Source: Ostrinia nubilalis (Eukaryota > Arthropoda > Insecta > Lepidoptera > Crambidae). Taken from it: a stretch of 64,000 nt of DNA. Position numbers and translations under genes: made by a program. The stretch's first letter is position 1. Every line of letters starts with the position of its first letter. The notes below the pieces were generated by a model that searched no databases, had not been told where the DNA came from, and saw only the letters and a program-made list of their open reading frames with translations. This document shows positions 12,801 to 27,800 of the stretch, one piece after another. The stretch is from NCBI RefSeq assembly GCF_963855985.1, contig NC_087106.1, positions 2,897,001 to 2,961,000 on the forward strand. Reading direction: 5' to 3'.

Positions 12801-15800
12801 TGCCCGAACAGCTTCTGACGCTGATTTAAGATACGGCCCCATTCCTGAGAATCCTTCATCCCTTTCCACGCCTTCTTGATGTCGTTAGCTATCTCATGGA
12901 CCTGCAAAGAATTCGAAAATTAAGTATTTATATTTTATACTCCCAAGCCGCTATCGGCTACGGTAACTACCACAAAGTTCCTTTAGTCCGCAATAAAAGG
13001 GTTACGCTGGGCTGCCCTATCATGTGCCCTAACATGGCTACAGTAGCAAATCTTGTTGGTAAACGTGCGCGAACAATGTTGACACGTTAGGACACCGCTG
13101 ATGTAGTTGTAAATGATAGCCGCTGATGGTCTGGCGAAAATCTGATCTGGATTCGAAGCACGATGCTCTTATGTATTTATGATATGGAGAAATGGCAGGA
13201 CAGTTCTCCAGTAGCAACCACAGGCCGGAAGACGCAGGCCCCCCATTAGAAGGACCTACGATCTGGTGAAGGAGGTGCCTGGATATGGGCGACGCAAGAC
13301 CGGTCGTTTTGGAAATCCTTGGGGGAGGCTTTTGTCCAGCAGTGGACGTCATTTGGCCGAAATGAACTAACTATATGGAGAAGGTTTCCCACACAGTAGA
13401 CCGACGATCTGGTGAACGAATAGATCGTCTGATTAATCTTTTTGCGGGTCCAATGACAGTTTCACTTTCCCCGGGACAAACTTGACTTTCACTGGATGGG
13501 TTTTATTGGCTGTCAAGCTGTAGATCCTGGCTACACAGGAGTTGAAGCGGTTGGAACGAGAGGTGGGAAATATCTCGATATAGATTGTTTCATCCACGAA
13601 GACGCGCCCCACCAATTTTTGGTCGAGGGAAGCGCGGGGTGCGGGGAGTTTGATCCGAGCAATCCGAGCGTCATTATTGTAGCGTGCGTGTGCACTCATG
13701 GATAATTAGCGTGTACTGATAGCACTCAAACATTAGCGGAATAATGGTGGGGCGCGTCTTCGTGGATGAGACGATTTATTCGTGTCTATGATACACAATA
13801 CATACCTTGGCGAAGTCATTCTGCAGCGTCAAGGCCATGCACTGTGCGCTGTACATGTCGATCTTATCGAACATAGTCTGCTCGTCTATCTGGTGAAGCT
13901 TCCAGAACTTCTCCTGCTCTTCCTCCAGGAACTCGGTCGTTACGTCCACCTGGATAGCATTGCAAATCGAGCATTATGTATGTTGTGATGTGAAACAACG
14001 TGAATCAAATATGATACAAGATTTGAGAATATATCATTAATCCTATGTATTTCTTCGTGGATTGGAAATTAAATAACTAAGGCTGGTTTTAGTGTCACGC
14101 GGACCGTCCGGTGCGGACCCGCTCCGCACGGCCAATCTGTACGAACTTCTAGGGAGCGTTTTAGAGATAAACAAATAAAATAAAATAAAAAATAATGCGG
14201 TCCGGAGGAACCGCTCGCTCCCTAGCAGTTCATACAGATCGGCTGTGCGGAGCGATCCGCACTGACAGTCCGCGTGACACTAAAACAAGCCTAAAAGGTA
14301 CTTCTGAAATCACTGCTTAGTCATGCATACACTAGAATATTAAAACAGGAAAATGTAATAAGCAAGATCCTAATCTTATTAATTTACAATCATCAGAAGA
14401 CCATCTAACCTGTTTTGTTATCGACAACGGCCATCCGATGGCTTCCCATAAAGCCTTGAAGTCATCGTTTTCTAATGGCATGAAGAAGGCATCCAGAACT
14501 TCATAATCCTGCAAAAATTGTTGTAACATAGGCTCTTGTTTTTTAATTTTATACACAGGTTAGGATGCGCTCTACATATAGTAAAATCTTATTGATGATT
14601 TTGGACGACAAATGACTTATCGCGTTAACTCAATAAAATGCCTCGATATAGATCGTTTCATCCATGAAGACGCGCTTCACCATTATTCCGCTAATGTTTG
14701 AGTGTTATGGGTACACGCTAAATTATCCATGAGTGCACACGCACACTACAATAATGACGCTCGGATTGCTCGGATCAAACTCCCCGCACCCCGCACTTCC
14801 CTCGACCAAAAATTGGTGGGGCGCGTCTTCGTGGATGGAACGAATGAGGGTTTTCGAGATTGAAAAATCCGCCAGATGGCAATACGTAGACGCGAGGTCC
14901 AAATGCTGCGTGATTGGTGGATTTTGACATATCTGTCAATGTCATGTCAAATAATAACCAATCACGCAGCATTTGGACCTCCCGTGTAGACGGGAAGTCG
15001 CCAGATGGCAATACGTAGGTATTGCCATCTGGCGGATTTTCCAATCGCGAAAACCCTCATTATAATAGTTTATCATGGCGCTTACTGATGTATAAATAGG
15101 TGTCACTTACCGTGTGCACCTTCTTCATAATATCCTCCTGCGTCTTGAGCGCGAATGGAATGGACTCCATCCACTCTCGGATCTCGAATACGTGCTCTAT
15201 GGTGTTTGGCTTTTCACCCAGCTTGCGCATTATGCTTTTGTAGGCCTGGCGTAAAAAAAGAGATCAATTTAAACTTTATGCTGTGAAGATACCGTTGAAA
15301 ATCAATGAAAAAAATAATTCCTAAGTCTGGTTAAGAGTAGGCGCACACCGTTGATTTTTCGTCGGCCGATAGTTTAGTCGGGCAGTTGATCAGTATGGGC
15401 ATGTATGGGAGTGCGCACACTACGCCGATTCGATTTGGCCGATTCTTCATACAAATTAAAATCGGGCACAACTATCGGTCAACTAAAAATCAACGGTGTG
15501 CGCCTACTCTTAGGGTTGAAAAGCACTCTTATAAGCCCAAATGAAACCCTTTCACTGTTTCAGGACAATAATGTAGGCCAGTACTAAGAAGAAGCAGCAC
15601 AAGAAATCATTGATTGTCATCATACCTGGATGGAGTCTTCCACCACCATTCGCACTTCCTCCGCCCACATCGTCAGTAAGGCCTTGATAATGTCTGACCG
15701 CTTGTTCACCAGAAGTTGCTGTGGAATAAAACGTAATTTAGAACTTCTTTAAATTAGGGAACTTTATTTCCCTGATATTTATGAATATTGACCACATAAA

Positions 15801-18800
15801 ATTCATACACATAAATAAAATGGGACGCATTACAACTATAATACATACACACGCATGGCCAATATACAGGGTGTTAGGTAAATGGGTATATGAGCCGACA
15901 CTAGCCCATGTTAACATGGCCATATGAATGGTATGGTGAAGTCAGAAATTTGATATCTTCATTTTAATTATTTTAATTTTCATACAAATCGGATTTTATA
16001 TTATTTATTTTGTATGAAAATTAAAAAAAATAAAATTATGATATCAAATTTCTGACTTCACCATACCATTTATATGCCCATGTTAACATGGGCTAGTGTC
16101 GGCTCATATACCCATTTACCTAACACCCTGTATACTGGTCATCACAAAAATCGGCCCACCTACGTTTTACAGGAAAACTCGTTTCTACTGACACAATCAT
16201 GGTGCCCCAATAATATTGGTGTTATTTGAAAGCCCAATAAATATTCTTAAAGAAAAACACATTTAATTTCTTAATAAACGATTAACATAAACGCGATATA
16301 CAATAAATGTGACTTGAAAAAAGACCTCACTTTGGGCTCACCTCTGGGATCAATTAGACCAATTTTTGTGGTTATAAAACCAAATAATTATCTCACGTGT
16401 CCTCTATAACAGATGGATAGCGATTAATCCCAACTTAACAGTTTTATAGCCATAAAAGTTGGCTCAAGCGTAACTACCTATTTTTTGAAGAAGTGACTCT
16501 GATTTCTTCTACAGACACATTTTTGGGGTAAAAACCTTTCCTTTAATGAAATGAAGTTTAGAACTAGGCTTTTAAATGGAACCAATATTGGTGGGAACTG
16601 GGGATGCATACGTTTGAAAGTGCTTGTCGCGGGAGTCGATTTTTGTGATGACCAGTGTATTTTTTCAGTTATTCGAAGCTAAACTTAATTCAAAACAGAG
16701 CCTAATAAGATAGAAGACATATAAGATACCTTAAGCGTGTCTACGTTCAGCGCAAAAGGCCCAATGTTGATGTACTGAGGCAGGCGCCAAATCAAGTCCT
16801 GCTTCGCGTCGTAATGCATCTGAACTTCTTCCCGCGTCTCTGAGGCCGAGTGCTTTTCCAGGCGGAAGTTCCTGTCAATAATATAGTTGTTAGAGATGCT
16901 TTGACACTATGTAATAGGGGATCGAACTCATACAAACGAATCATTAAAATTAAGCTAATACCAAGACCTATCTTCTCTCGAAGATAATATTCTAGCCTTG
17001 ATAACGGGACCATTAGCATCTCTCGTTCTTACCACTACAACTCTGGTGTAGCCAGGATCTACAACTTGACCACCAATAAAAATCCACACCGTGAAGGATG
17101 AGATCAAAAATCAATGCAATGTTTATATTCACTTGCGTGAATAAGATTCTGGTGGCAATAGTCATAGTCATGGTCATAGTCATAAACGTTTATTGCATCA
17201 TGTTGGTACATTTGGATCTTACAATACTGAGCCGTCACGGCTTATACTGAACTGATGCCATTTTGGTGCATGTACCTTACTGTTTGGTTTTATTACAACT
17301 ATGTGTTATTTTATTTTTTACTTGTATCGAATAAATACTTTTTCTTTCTTTCTTTTTTTACTTTCTATGAAGGGTTAAGGTATAAACACTATTGTTGTAA
17401 TACCACAGAATAATAATAAGTATTTCGTACAGAACATTTTCTTCGCGAAGGTATGTAAAAAAATGTATGTTCAATGTCCTTAACAATATGGTGTAATTTA
17501 GCTTGTCTCAAGAGTCCAGCACCATTTTGTTGACAAACGTCAGTGATCGGTACTGCGCCGAAGCCATAGGGCTGACTTCGGTAAAATATTGTGTGACGTG
17601 AGGTGCCAAACTGCGGAAAATGGCGGAGGAAATACATGAATAAGCATGAATTATATTTTGTGTTTCTATTATTATTCAGGCAGTTAAAATACTGCACAGT
17701 ATTAATTAGACCACCGTTTTTACATATAGTTTATTGTCTTTACAATGCAAATGGGTGAAGAATACACGTGCGTCCGTCTATACTCGCTCGTGATTGTCCC
17801 TGTCGATTAGGTACCTCAGGAGGGGTAGTCGCGCGTGTTTTGTTTTCGATACAAACTCGCGGAGATGTACAGGCCTGGTCATAGTCATAGTCGTATTCAT
17901 AGTCATAGTCATGGTCATAGTCATAAACGTTTATTGCATCATGTTGCTACATTTGGATTTTACAATATTGGCAACACGCCAGGTACCAATAAACTTTTTT
18001 CGTTATTCTTTCTATAAAGGGTTAAGAAGGTATAAAAAACTATTGTTGTATACTAGCAGCACTCACTCTACGTACTCCTCGATGTCCAGCAAGTATATTT
18101 CCTTGTAGCACTCGTACTGGCGCATATACGCTATTAATGGGATGATGGCTTTGCGATACGCCTTGAGCAGTCGGTCGCGGTATTCCACCACGTTCGGCTC
18201 CATAAGACCTGATAAATGTTAGCGAAAGTTAGTTAACTGCTGAACCAATTTGAATAAAGGATGGTGCCAGGGTCTGGACCAAGTGTTGCCCAGAATCAAC
18301 CCATAGTGCAATTTGTTCCTCAGGCCTATACTAATGTGTAAACCCAAGCGCACTGAAATCTATCCCTGGAGTTAAGAAAAAAAAAGAGTTTTGTTTTGAA
18401 TTATTTACCTACAAAATATCATCGATGTATACGTACTACGCATATGATTTCGCGATTGTGGCATTAAATAACACTCGCTATGTTGAAATTAACCGTACTG
18501 CATCCGTACACGTTACTTTAGTGCGACTTAGACATTCTTTATAAACGATCTAGCGCTGTTTTAATTGTTTGGTAAGTTGACAGAAATTCGTTATTTCCAA
18601 AATGAAGCAAGAAGTTTGTTTTTATTATCCCTGGGTTGGGTGACATTGACAGGGGGCGCCACCGTCAATTCGCTTTTTGCCACGTTGGAAAACACTGAAA
18701 TGTCATTTGCAGGAGGGCGCTGCCATCAATGCTTACTGGTTCCGATCTTTGCCATTTGACGTTTCAAAATTATTAAACTATAACTTTAACAAAAGTCTGT

Positions 18801-21800
18801 CAAACTCCTTACAAAAACACCGGTTAAAGTTGTAATTACGGTTAAGGTGATACAACTCAGCCTAAGTAGTTAAGCTGGAAGTGCAATGGGGAAAGTCACA
18901 TTGTAGTTGATTGATTTAGCTTACCGATCGAAGTGAGGAACAGCTCCTTGTCGAAGACCAGCCCGGTCATAATCATGGGGTGCACTTGTGGGATGAAATG
19001 GCACCGATACAGCATCTCACGGAATAACCGCTGGATTACGATCTGAAAGAAAACGGTTAAACTATAAATATTTGTTTAATATTTTAAACTATTATGTTGC
19101 ATTTTTACTATAAAATTATCATGACTCGTGCAACCGAGCCGAAACGTCGGGAGGGTAAATATCTTATTTACCGTTAAAAAGATTTTGTTGCAATAAATCC
19201 CGTGAAGTGATAAATATTCATTTATTTAATCTTGAATCATATAAATCGGTAAATGCTGGTTACACAGGCAATGTAACGTTGGAACGATAGTGGTGGGATA
19301 TTTGGGAGCCTACTCTCTTGGGGCCGTTCTGCTAGAGAGCTATGCTTTGGGAGGCGTTCCAAAAGACTAAAGTCCGGTCGCCGAGCAGATAGAGTTTTGT
19401 CCAATAACCCCGAGCGACCCATCCTTATCTCTCGCGCGTAATTTTATTGTTTTCGCACTCGCACACTCATGCGGCCGCCCGTCGTACAGTCGCGACGGCA
19501 ATATAATTACACGCGAGCGATAAGGATGGGGTCATTAGACGAAATTCTATCTGCTCGGCGACCGGACTTTAGCCCAGGACAATAACTAGAAGTTCCTTCC
19601 TAAGGCTCGGGTAGACATTTCAGGTATTAGTGAGCAGGCCTCACCATTCTAAAAGACCCACAAAACTCACTCCCAGCCTCCACAGTCTCACCTCAAACTG
19701 CGCCGGGTTGGTGGTGTAGTAGGGCCCGTCGGCGCCCATGGTCAGGTAGAAGTAGAACAGCGTGGGCGCCGCGCTGCGGAAGGGCGAGTTGATGAGGTCC
19801 GAGGCGTCCCACTCCCAGTCGTCCATCATCGTCATCATCATCATTTCAGCCATAGTCCACTGCTGAACATAGGCCTCCCCCAATGCTTTCCACGTTGATC
19901 GATTGGTAGCGGCCTGCGTCCAGCGCTTTCCTGCTACCTTTACGATGTCGTCGGTCCACCTTGTAGGTGGACGTCCCACGCTGGGTTTCCGGTACGCGGT
20001 CTCCATTCCAGAACCTTGCTGCCCCATCGGCCGTCAGTTCTGCGTACTATGTGCCCTGCCCATTGCCACTTCAGCTTGCTAATCCGTCGGGCTATATCAG
20101 CGACTTTAGTTCGTTTACGGATTTCCTCATTCCTCCCAGCTTCCACAGTCTCACCTCAAACTGCGCCGGGTTGGTGGTGTAGTAGGACCCGTCGGCGCCC
20201 ATGGTGACGTAGAAGTAGTAGTGAACCGATGACCTCATAAAGATAGCAAGAAGGCGCTGGATTCAGGCCGCTACCAACCGGGCGATGTGGAAATCATTGG
20301 GGGAGGCCTATAATCAATACTGGATGTCCTGAAGCACTCAAGACTCCTCGCAGCAGTCTCACCTCGAACTGCGCCGGGTTGGTGGTGTAGTAGGGCCCGT
20401 CGGCGCCCATGGTGAGGTAGAAGTAGAACAGCGTGGGCGCCGCGCTGCGGAAGGGCGAGTTGATGAGGTCCGAGGGGTCCCACTCCCAGTCGTCCTCGCA
20501 CCAGTAGGTAGAGTCTCACCTCAAACTGCGCCGGGTTGGTGGTGTAGTAGGGCCCGTCGGCGCCCATGGTGAGGTAGAAGTAGAACAGCGTGGGCGCCGC
20601 GCTGCGGAAGGGCGAGTTGATGAGGTCCGAGGCGTCCCACTCCCAGTCGTCCTCGCACCAGGAGGTAGAGTCTTACCTCAAACTGCGCCGGGCTGGTGGT
20701 GTAGTAGGGCCCGTCGGCGCCCATGGTGAGGTAGAAGTAGAACAGCGTGGGCGCCGCGCTGCGGAAGGGCGAGTTGATGAGGTCCGAGGGGTCCCACTCC
20801 CAGTCGTCCTCGCACCAGGAGGTAGAGTCTTACCTCAAACTGCGCCGGGCTGGTGGTGTAGTAGGGCCCGTCGGCGCCCATGGTGAGGTAGAAGTAGAAC
20901 AGCGTGGGCGCCGCGCTGCGGAAGGGCGAGTTGATGAGGTCCGAGGGGTCCCACTCCCAGTCGTCCTCGCACCAGGAGGTAGAGTCTCACCTCAAACTGC
21001 GCCGGGCTGGTGGTGTAGTAGGGCCCGTCGGCGCCCATGGTCAGGTAGAAGTAGAACAGCGTGGGCGCCGCGCTGCGGAAGGGCGAGTTGATGAGGTCCG
21101 AGGGGTCCCACTCCCAGTCGTCCTCGCACCAGTAGGTACAGAGGCATGGAGTCTCACACATAGCAACGAACATCGCCATCGATTGCTCGATGCAGAAGCG
21201 AAGGGCGTACTGGAAACAATGGCATAGCGTGTTTTAACTCTCTTATCTGTGATTTTTATGTGCAACTTATGTATCCAGTGTTTTATTTTTGAGAATACAC
21301 CTTAAACATTACCATAACTTAAACTTTATTTTTATTTGCACTAATTTTTTTACGCAACTGGATCCTACCAGAGACCAGTGGGAGTTGTTGAAAATATATC
21401 CCAAAAAATGAGCAGTGTGTATATTGAAGAGGTTACCAAGGCTTTAACACATAAAGACATTGATAAGGGACAATCTAAAAAATCAAGGCCTTTTCAACCG
21501 ACTTCAAAAAAGGAGGAGGTTCTCAATTCGACCCGTTTTTTTTTTTTTTTTTTCTATGTTTGTTACGCGATAACTCCGCCAATTATGAACCGATTTGAAC
21601 AAATCTTTTTTCTGCGTATAGGTAATACCTCAAGGGTGGTCCCATTTAAATTTAATAATAGAAAAAACAATCCCCAAGGGTGGAAAATTGGGGATGAACT
21701 TTTTTATACGCAATATCTCCGCCGATTATAAATCAATTTGAACGATTATTTTTTTGTTGAATAGGTATTATCAAAAGGGTGGTTTCATGCGAATTTGAAG

Positions 21801-24800
21801 AAAATATTTCACCCCCAAGGGTGGAAAATTGGGGATGAACTTTTTTATACGCAATATTTTCAATTTTTAGTTTTTTTTTGTGTTTACGCATTTGAAGTCG
21901 GTTTTATTTTTTTTTTAAATTAATTCATCAAGAAAAGGATCGTTGCAAAATTGCAGATCTACCCTAAGCAGTTGCCAACTCGGACTGATTCGAAAAAGTC
22001 CGCCCCTGGAGCCTCTATAGGCCGGGGGCCCTGTACCTATTATTGATACGGCTGATACGATAGCTACGCCCCTGACAAGAAACAATATATTTACGCCCAA
22101 ATTATAAAACACTAATGCCCGTTTTCACCATCAATCTCTATTTTTAAGTATGAAATCAAATTTTTTTGTTAGATGTTACCTTAGGGGTCATTTAAAAATT
22201 AGGGATTGATGGTGAAAACGGGCATAAGTGTAACCCAGTAAGGGTGAGAGAAAAAAGTTAAAACTTTTCATTACTTTTAGGATTCCGTAGCTTAAAAAAA
22301 CGGAAGCCTTTTAGGGTCACTTTGTTGTCCTGCGTCCACTTAGGAACTCGTGGAAGAAATTAAAATTAACATCAAATACTTATGTCTCTGAACTCTGCGG
22401 TCAATTGCAGCAGTCTTTTCAGAATTTGGGACATAGGGCAGAGATAAACTAATTTTATTCAACGCCAAACATCTATATTGTTATCTAGACTTGCTCTCCT
22501 GAGCCGATATTATAGATGAACTACACTGAACTGTCCCACCAAACTCATCGACAGGGAGGCGCCACCATCATCTCATCCTACTAAGTATTATAGTTTTCAA
22601 CATGGCCAAAATCGAAAACAGCGATCCGGTATTGACGGTGGCGCCCCCTGTCAATGTCACAGATAGGACGATTCGTTGTAGTTGGACAATAGTACTTATT
22701 AGTCAATCGTCTCTATAAAAGCAGTTCTACAATATTGGACACTATTGACAATTAAATTCCTTGAACGTATAAGAACAAAACCAACCTGCATTCGGAACCT
22801 GACGAGCTGCATGAACCGACAAAGCTTGCTTACGCCGTAGAATTCCCACTTCTTCTCGTAAATATTGTACCACCTACAAAAAACACTCAGTTGAATAGTC
22901 ATATTTGGGGAATGCACTATGTATCATGTGTAGAGTCTATTAAGGGCTATATTTCACCGGGACACCATGGTGGCGCAACCAGTCGCCGGCTACCAACTAA
23001 ATGTATACAGCTCTATAGAGAGTTACTCACCTGGTGTCCGTTTGGTTGCGCAAAGCTGTATACATTTTATTGGTAGCGGCGACTGGTTGCGCCGCCATGG
23101 TGTCCCGGTGAAATATAGCCCTAAAAGAATGCCAATGATTTCATAGTCACCCTGTACATTTTCATACTCACCCTTTACCGACATCCCTGAAGGACATTCT
23201 GATCGCATGCGCTGTGTTGTTCAACCAAGTTATATTTAGGTATTTCAGCATCTGCAATATCACAAAAAGCCATGCAATATGATGTACTACACTAGTATGG
23301 TGTTTTAAATCAGTCAACAGCAAATCAAAGTAGAACTAGCACACAATATCACGAAAGACTATGCCCGTTTTCACTATCAATGCCTAATTTTTAAGTGACC
23401 CTTATGGTAGTAGCACATAACAGGAATTTTGTTTTCATAGGGGTCACTTAAAAATTAGGGATTGATGGTGAAAACGGACATTGGGCCCGGTTTCCACCAA
23501 GGAGCGGACCGGAGAAGTGTTTTGAAAAACCAATCAAACATTATTCAAGAAACAGGAGATCTGATTGGTTTTTCATTAAAATCTCATAAAACTCATTTAT
23601 TTCTGCAAACAGGCTTTAAAAATGCACTTTTAACCCTACCACTGCTTGAGGAAAATAAACGGGCCAGTGCTGAGAAGAAGCAGCGCAAGAAACTCAGTTC
23701 TCTCAATACTAAGGTCTCTAGTAACACCACAGATAATACTAGGTAACACTTACCATAGAGGTGCAATGTTGTTGGGCCGCATCGAATTCCGCTAAGCTCA
23801 CATTTCGGCCATAGTTGGCTGTGAAGAATAGCATCGACTCCACCTAATGATGAAAAAAAGGAATTTTCATCATCATCATCATCATTAGTCTCCACTGTAT
23901 GAGCATCAACCTTTCTATAGTCTGGTCCGGGAGCACGTAGAATTTTGACCTATGACCCCAAGCTACCCATCCTTATCGCTCGCGGGTAATTATGTTGCTG
24001 TCACGCTCGCACACTCACTGCGGGCGCCCGTCCTACAGTCGCGATAGCAATATAATTACGCGCGAGCGATAAGGATGGGTAGCTTGGGGTCATTGGACAA
24101 AATTCTACGTGCTCCCGGACCAGACTATAGTTTACTAAAAGCCAACGGATGATTTGGCCTACAATCCCCATGCTGGTTAGACGGGTTTGAGAGACCTATG
24201 CCCGTTTTCACCATCAATCCCTAATTTTTAAGTGACACCTATGTAAACAAAATGCCTTTTAAATGTTACCATAGGGGTCACTTAAAATTAGGGATTGATG
24301 GTGAAAACGGGCACTAATGTACTCATATTTGCCCCTTATTTGCATTTTCTACATCGAAGGGAAAAGGCATTCCCTTCGATGTAGAAACTTCGTTGAACTG
24401 TTCGAACGGAACAAGAGTGGTTGGCAAAATACAAATACGAAACTTGAAAAGGTTTATTACCCTTTATGTCAATCTTGTAGGACAATTAAAAAGCGGCTTC
24501 TGATAAGCTTTTTTTTAGGGACGTGCTACCTTCAAGCTACCAGCAGCTTGAAGAGCTTTTCCAGCTTCACCGGGCAGAGTGGCGAGTACAGAAGGTACTC
24601 TAGCCGTTTGGCAATCGTCGGTTGCAGACCGACGTTCGCGATCGGGCCGTGTCGAGCGCATACTTCTGATAAGCTTAATGTTTGTGACATTTAAATAATA
24701 GTCGTCATCAGGCCAGTGGATTCTAAGCTTCATAATCATCATAATCATAATATCTTTATTGCTTCAAGTAAAGTTTAAGCTTTAAGTCTTTAACACAAAG

Positions 24801-27800
24801 TCCAAAATTAGTTGTTAATTCAAAGTCCTGGCCTAACCTTCAAGCACTCGTCCACGACAAGATGTATGCAGGACACAGCCTCCGTGAGCACGTACAGAGA
24901 ATACCACTGGTTGTACTCCATCCTGCCTTGGAAGTCTTCCATCACGCACGGATAGCGTCCTGGACAGAAGTAAACAGTAATTATTATTATTGTATAGGTC
25001 GCGCAAAGAAAGTTGAGCCCATCAACACAAGCAAATAGTACAAGAGGGGACCGTAAGATACCCTACGTCACTTGATACTAAGATAAGCTCCATGGCACAC
25101 GTTTAGAGATATCAACTCGACATTTGAGTATAAATTAGTCTGCCAAGGTTTATATGGCCGAAACATGCCCATTAATTATGTCAAACATAATTTTGCTTTT
25201 TTTTTTACTTTCGCCCAAATTGGAGTTTATTAATAATTAATTATTCATTTTTGAACGTGTGTCATAGAGCTTATCTTAGTATCAAATGAAGTAGGGTATC
25301 TTACGGTCCCTTCTTGGACTAAAAGACTTGTATTGATCAGTATGCTTTCTGCGCTGTCATCTTGTGTTGTCGAACTATAGTCTATCCAATATAGCTTGAT
25401 TAGAATGACGGCTGTCAAACGAATGTGACTAGTGATGGGTATGTTTCGTACGGTTCACATAGATGTATCGATAAGTTTTCGAAAAAATGATATAAAAAAA
25501 TGCACCCAATTTTTCTTCATATCTTTATTCATAACTAGCTGACCCGGCGAACTTTGTTCCGCCTTAATGGCAATAAATAAGCAGACTTTTTTTTAATTTC
25601 GAACGGGATAAAAAGTATCCTATGTCCTTCTCCTGGCTCTAAACTACCTCCCGGACAATTTTCAGCTAAATCGGTTCAGCCGTTCTTGAGTTATAAGCGA
25701 AGTAACTAACACGACTTTCTTTTATATATATAGAAAATGACAATTATGATTTAAATTTAAAGACAGTAAAATTTAAAATTCATGTCAAGGGTGTACAACC
25801 TAAGTCGTAGTCATTATCATCAGTGTTCTTCAGTGGTTTTTTCCTCTCGCTAGAGGGCGGTGGGCATCTCTTCTAGAGCAACGGTGCTATGAATACCCAA
25901 AAAATTACCGGTGATTGATTTCCGATGTTTGATTATTTAAGAATGAAATGTTTTTTGGATTTTAATAGTGAACATTTAGAAACACGTATAACTTGACTTA
26001 AATATGTTAAAAAATTAGTTAGAAAAAATTTTTGTTAAATATGTTAAAAAAATACACTCGGCATCAAATAAATCGCACCTCCCGCGACAAGCACTTATCA
26101 AACGTATGCATCCCCACTTCCCACCAACGTTGGTACCATTTGAAAGCCTAGTTCTAAGCTTCATTTCATTAAAGGAAAGGTTTTTACCCCAAAAATGTGT
26201 CTTTACAAGGATCCAGAGTCACTTCTTCAAAAAATAGGTAGTCACGCTATAGCCATTTTTATGACTATAAAACTGTTAAGTTGGGATTAATCGCTATCCA
26301 TCTGTTAAAGAGGACACGTGAGATCTTTATTTGGTTTTATAACCATAAAAATTGGTCTAATTGATCCCAGAGGTGAGCCCAAAGTGAGGTCTATTTTCAA
26401 GTCACATTTATGGTATATGTTAATCACTTATTTAGAAATGAAATGTATTTTTCTTTAAGGATATTTATTGGGCTTTCAAATAACACCAATATTGTTGGGG
26501 TACCATGATTGTGTCAGAAGAAAATCCTTAAAGTTCGCGTCGCGGAAGGTGCGGTTTATTTGATGTTGAGTGTAGTTTTAATTTAATATGACATTTGTCG
26601 ATATGTCCCAACACTAACATTTTTGTAACTCGAGATAACCTTGTAGAGACGTCGTTAATACTCTAGCTTGATTTTTATAATTTCGAATTACTACTTATTG
26701 GTGTAATTTAACGCTGCATTTACACGAAATTATCATTTTTATTGGAAGCACTGTCGTCGAAAATATTGTTTGTAGGTCAGACGTGAATTATTTCTTGTCC
26801 GCCAATATTTAGCTCTCATTGATCGCTACTACAAAGTTATGTCGTTACTTTTGATGGCAGCTGTCATTCTAATCAAGCTATATTGGATAGACTATAACAA
26901 TGCTTTCTGTCTCGCTTACAGACATTTACAAGAGCGTGGTAGCTTCAATATTTGAACTTGAATGAATGTGCAAAACAACAAACGCCTCAACTTTTGTTGA
27001 GCGACCTATACCTGAACAGACAATAAATAGTAATTAAATATCCTTGGACATTTTACACTATGCCATCAAAAAAATTTAAAAAAAAATCAGATCCTTAATT
27101 AGCATGCAGGCCCTTTTCAGAGCACTAGAAATCATACAGGGAAAAATATTCAAACTCAATTTGTACATTAATTTATTTTGAAACTGTTAAGATCGTCGTT
27201 CTGTCTCCTTCCTAAAGTTGCTATGCCCTAACTGGGTCCACATTGTATAACTGTCTAAATTGTAAGACCTAATGTGAATGTGCTAATGTGGTTATGCAAC
27301 AAACGATTGAGTATTGAACATAGAAGTAAATGGGTCAACGGATAGTCTTACTATGACAGACCGAATATCACAAGCGAAGCCGCGGTCAATATCTAGTCTG
27401 CTGTCTCACCATAATCAGGCACGGGCGCCACGTAGTCTTTGGTCGGCACGTCTATGAAGTTATACAAGTCCCTGTACTTTTGTATCGTGTATATTATCTT
27501 CATCTTGCCCTCCATTTTTCTGTACAGAAGCTCGGCCTGTAATGATAATCGCCCGCATTTACAAACATTACTATGATGTCTCACAGTGCACGTCGACGCA
27601 CAGGGTAACACACGAACCAATCAAAGAGATCTATCAACGCTGTGCGTTCGATTTGCTGCTTCACATAAGCAAGCATCGTTATTTTAAAGCTTGTGTTACA
27701 AGTGGGTTTACTACAATATTCCAGTGGCGGCAGGGGGGTCAAAGTCAAACCCGCACCGTTGGGCTATCATGATTGTGATTCTTATTATGGCGTGTCCACA

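Larger units (their letters stand above)
19692..20990 (-). repeat. Tandem array in DNAH1 intron 14 built from the 3' end of exon 14 plus its donor
   Basis: The unit is 157 bp: 132 bp of exon 14 (44 codons starting DDWEWD) plus a 25-bp spacer with the donor. Full copies end at 20,834, 20,677, 20,520 and 20,363; a partial copy ends at 20,155; a last full copy is at 19,692-19,823. Some copies differ in protein (DPSDLI/DASDLI, TTSPAQF/TTNPAQF). Two RTE fragments interrupt the distal end. The 25-bp spacers are too short to be introns. Confidence 0.95.

Noticed and set aside
19641..20027. 128-aa minus ORF joining RTE and dynein sequence, considered as a chimeric exon
   Set aside because: It arises because the RTE tail is in frame with the last exon-14 copy. 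No acceptor precedes the fusion.
20590..21227. Several plus-strand ORFs of 98-114 aa
   Set aside because: They are the antisense of the repeated exon 14 and recur only because of the 157-bp array.
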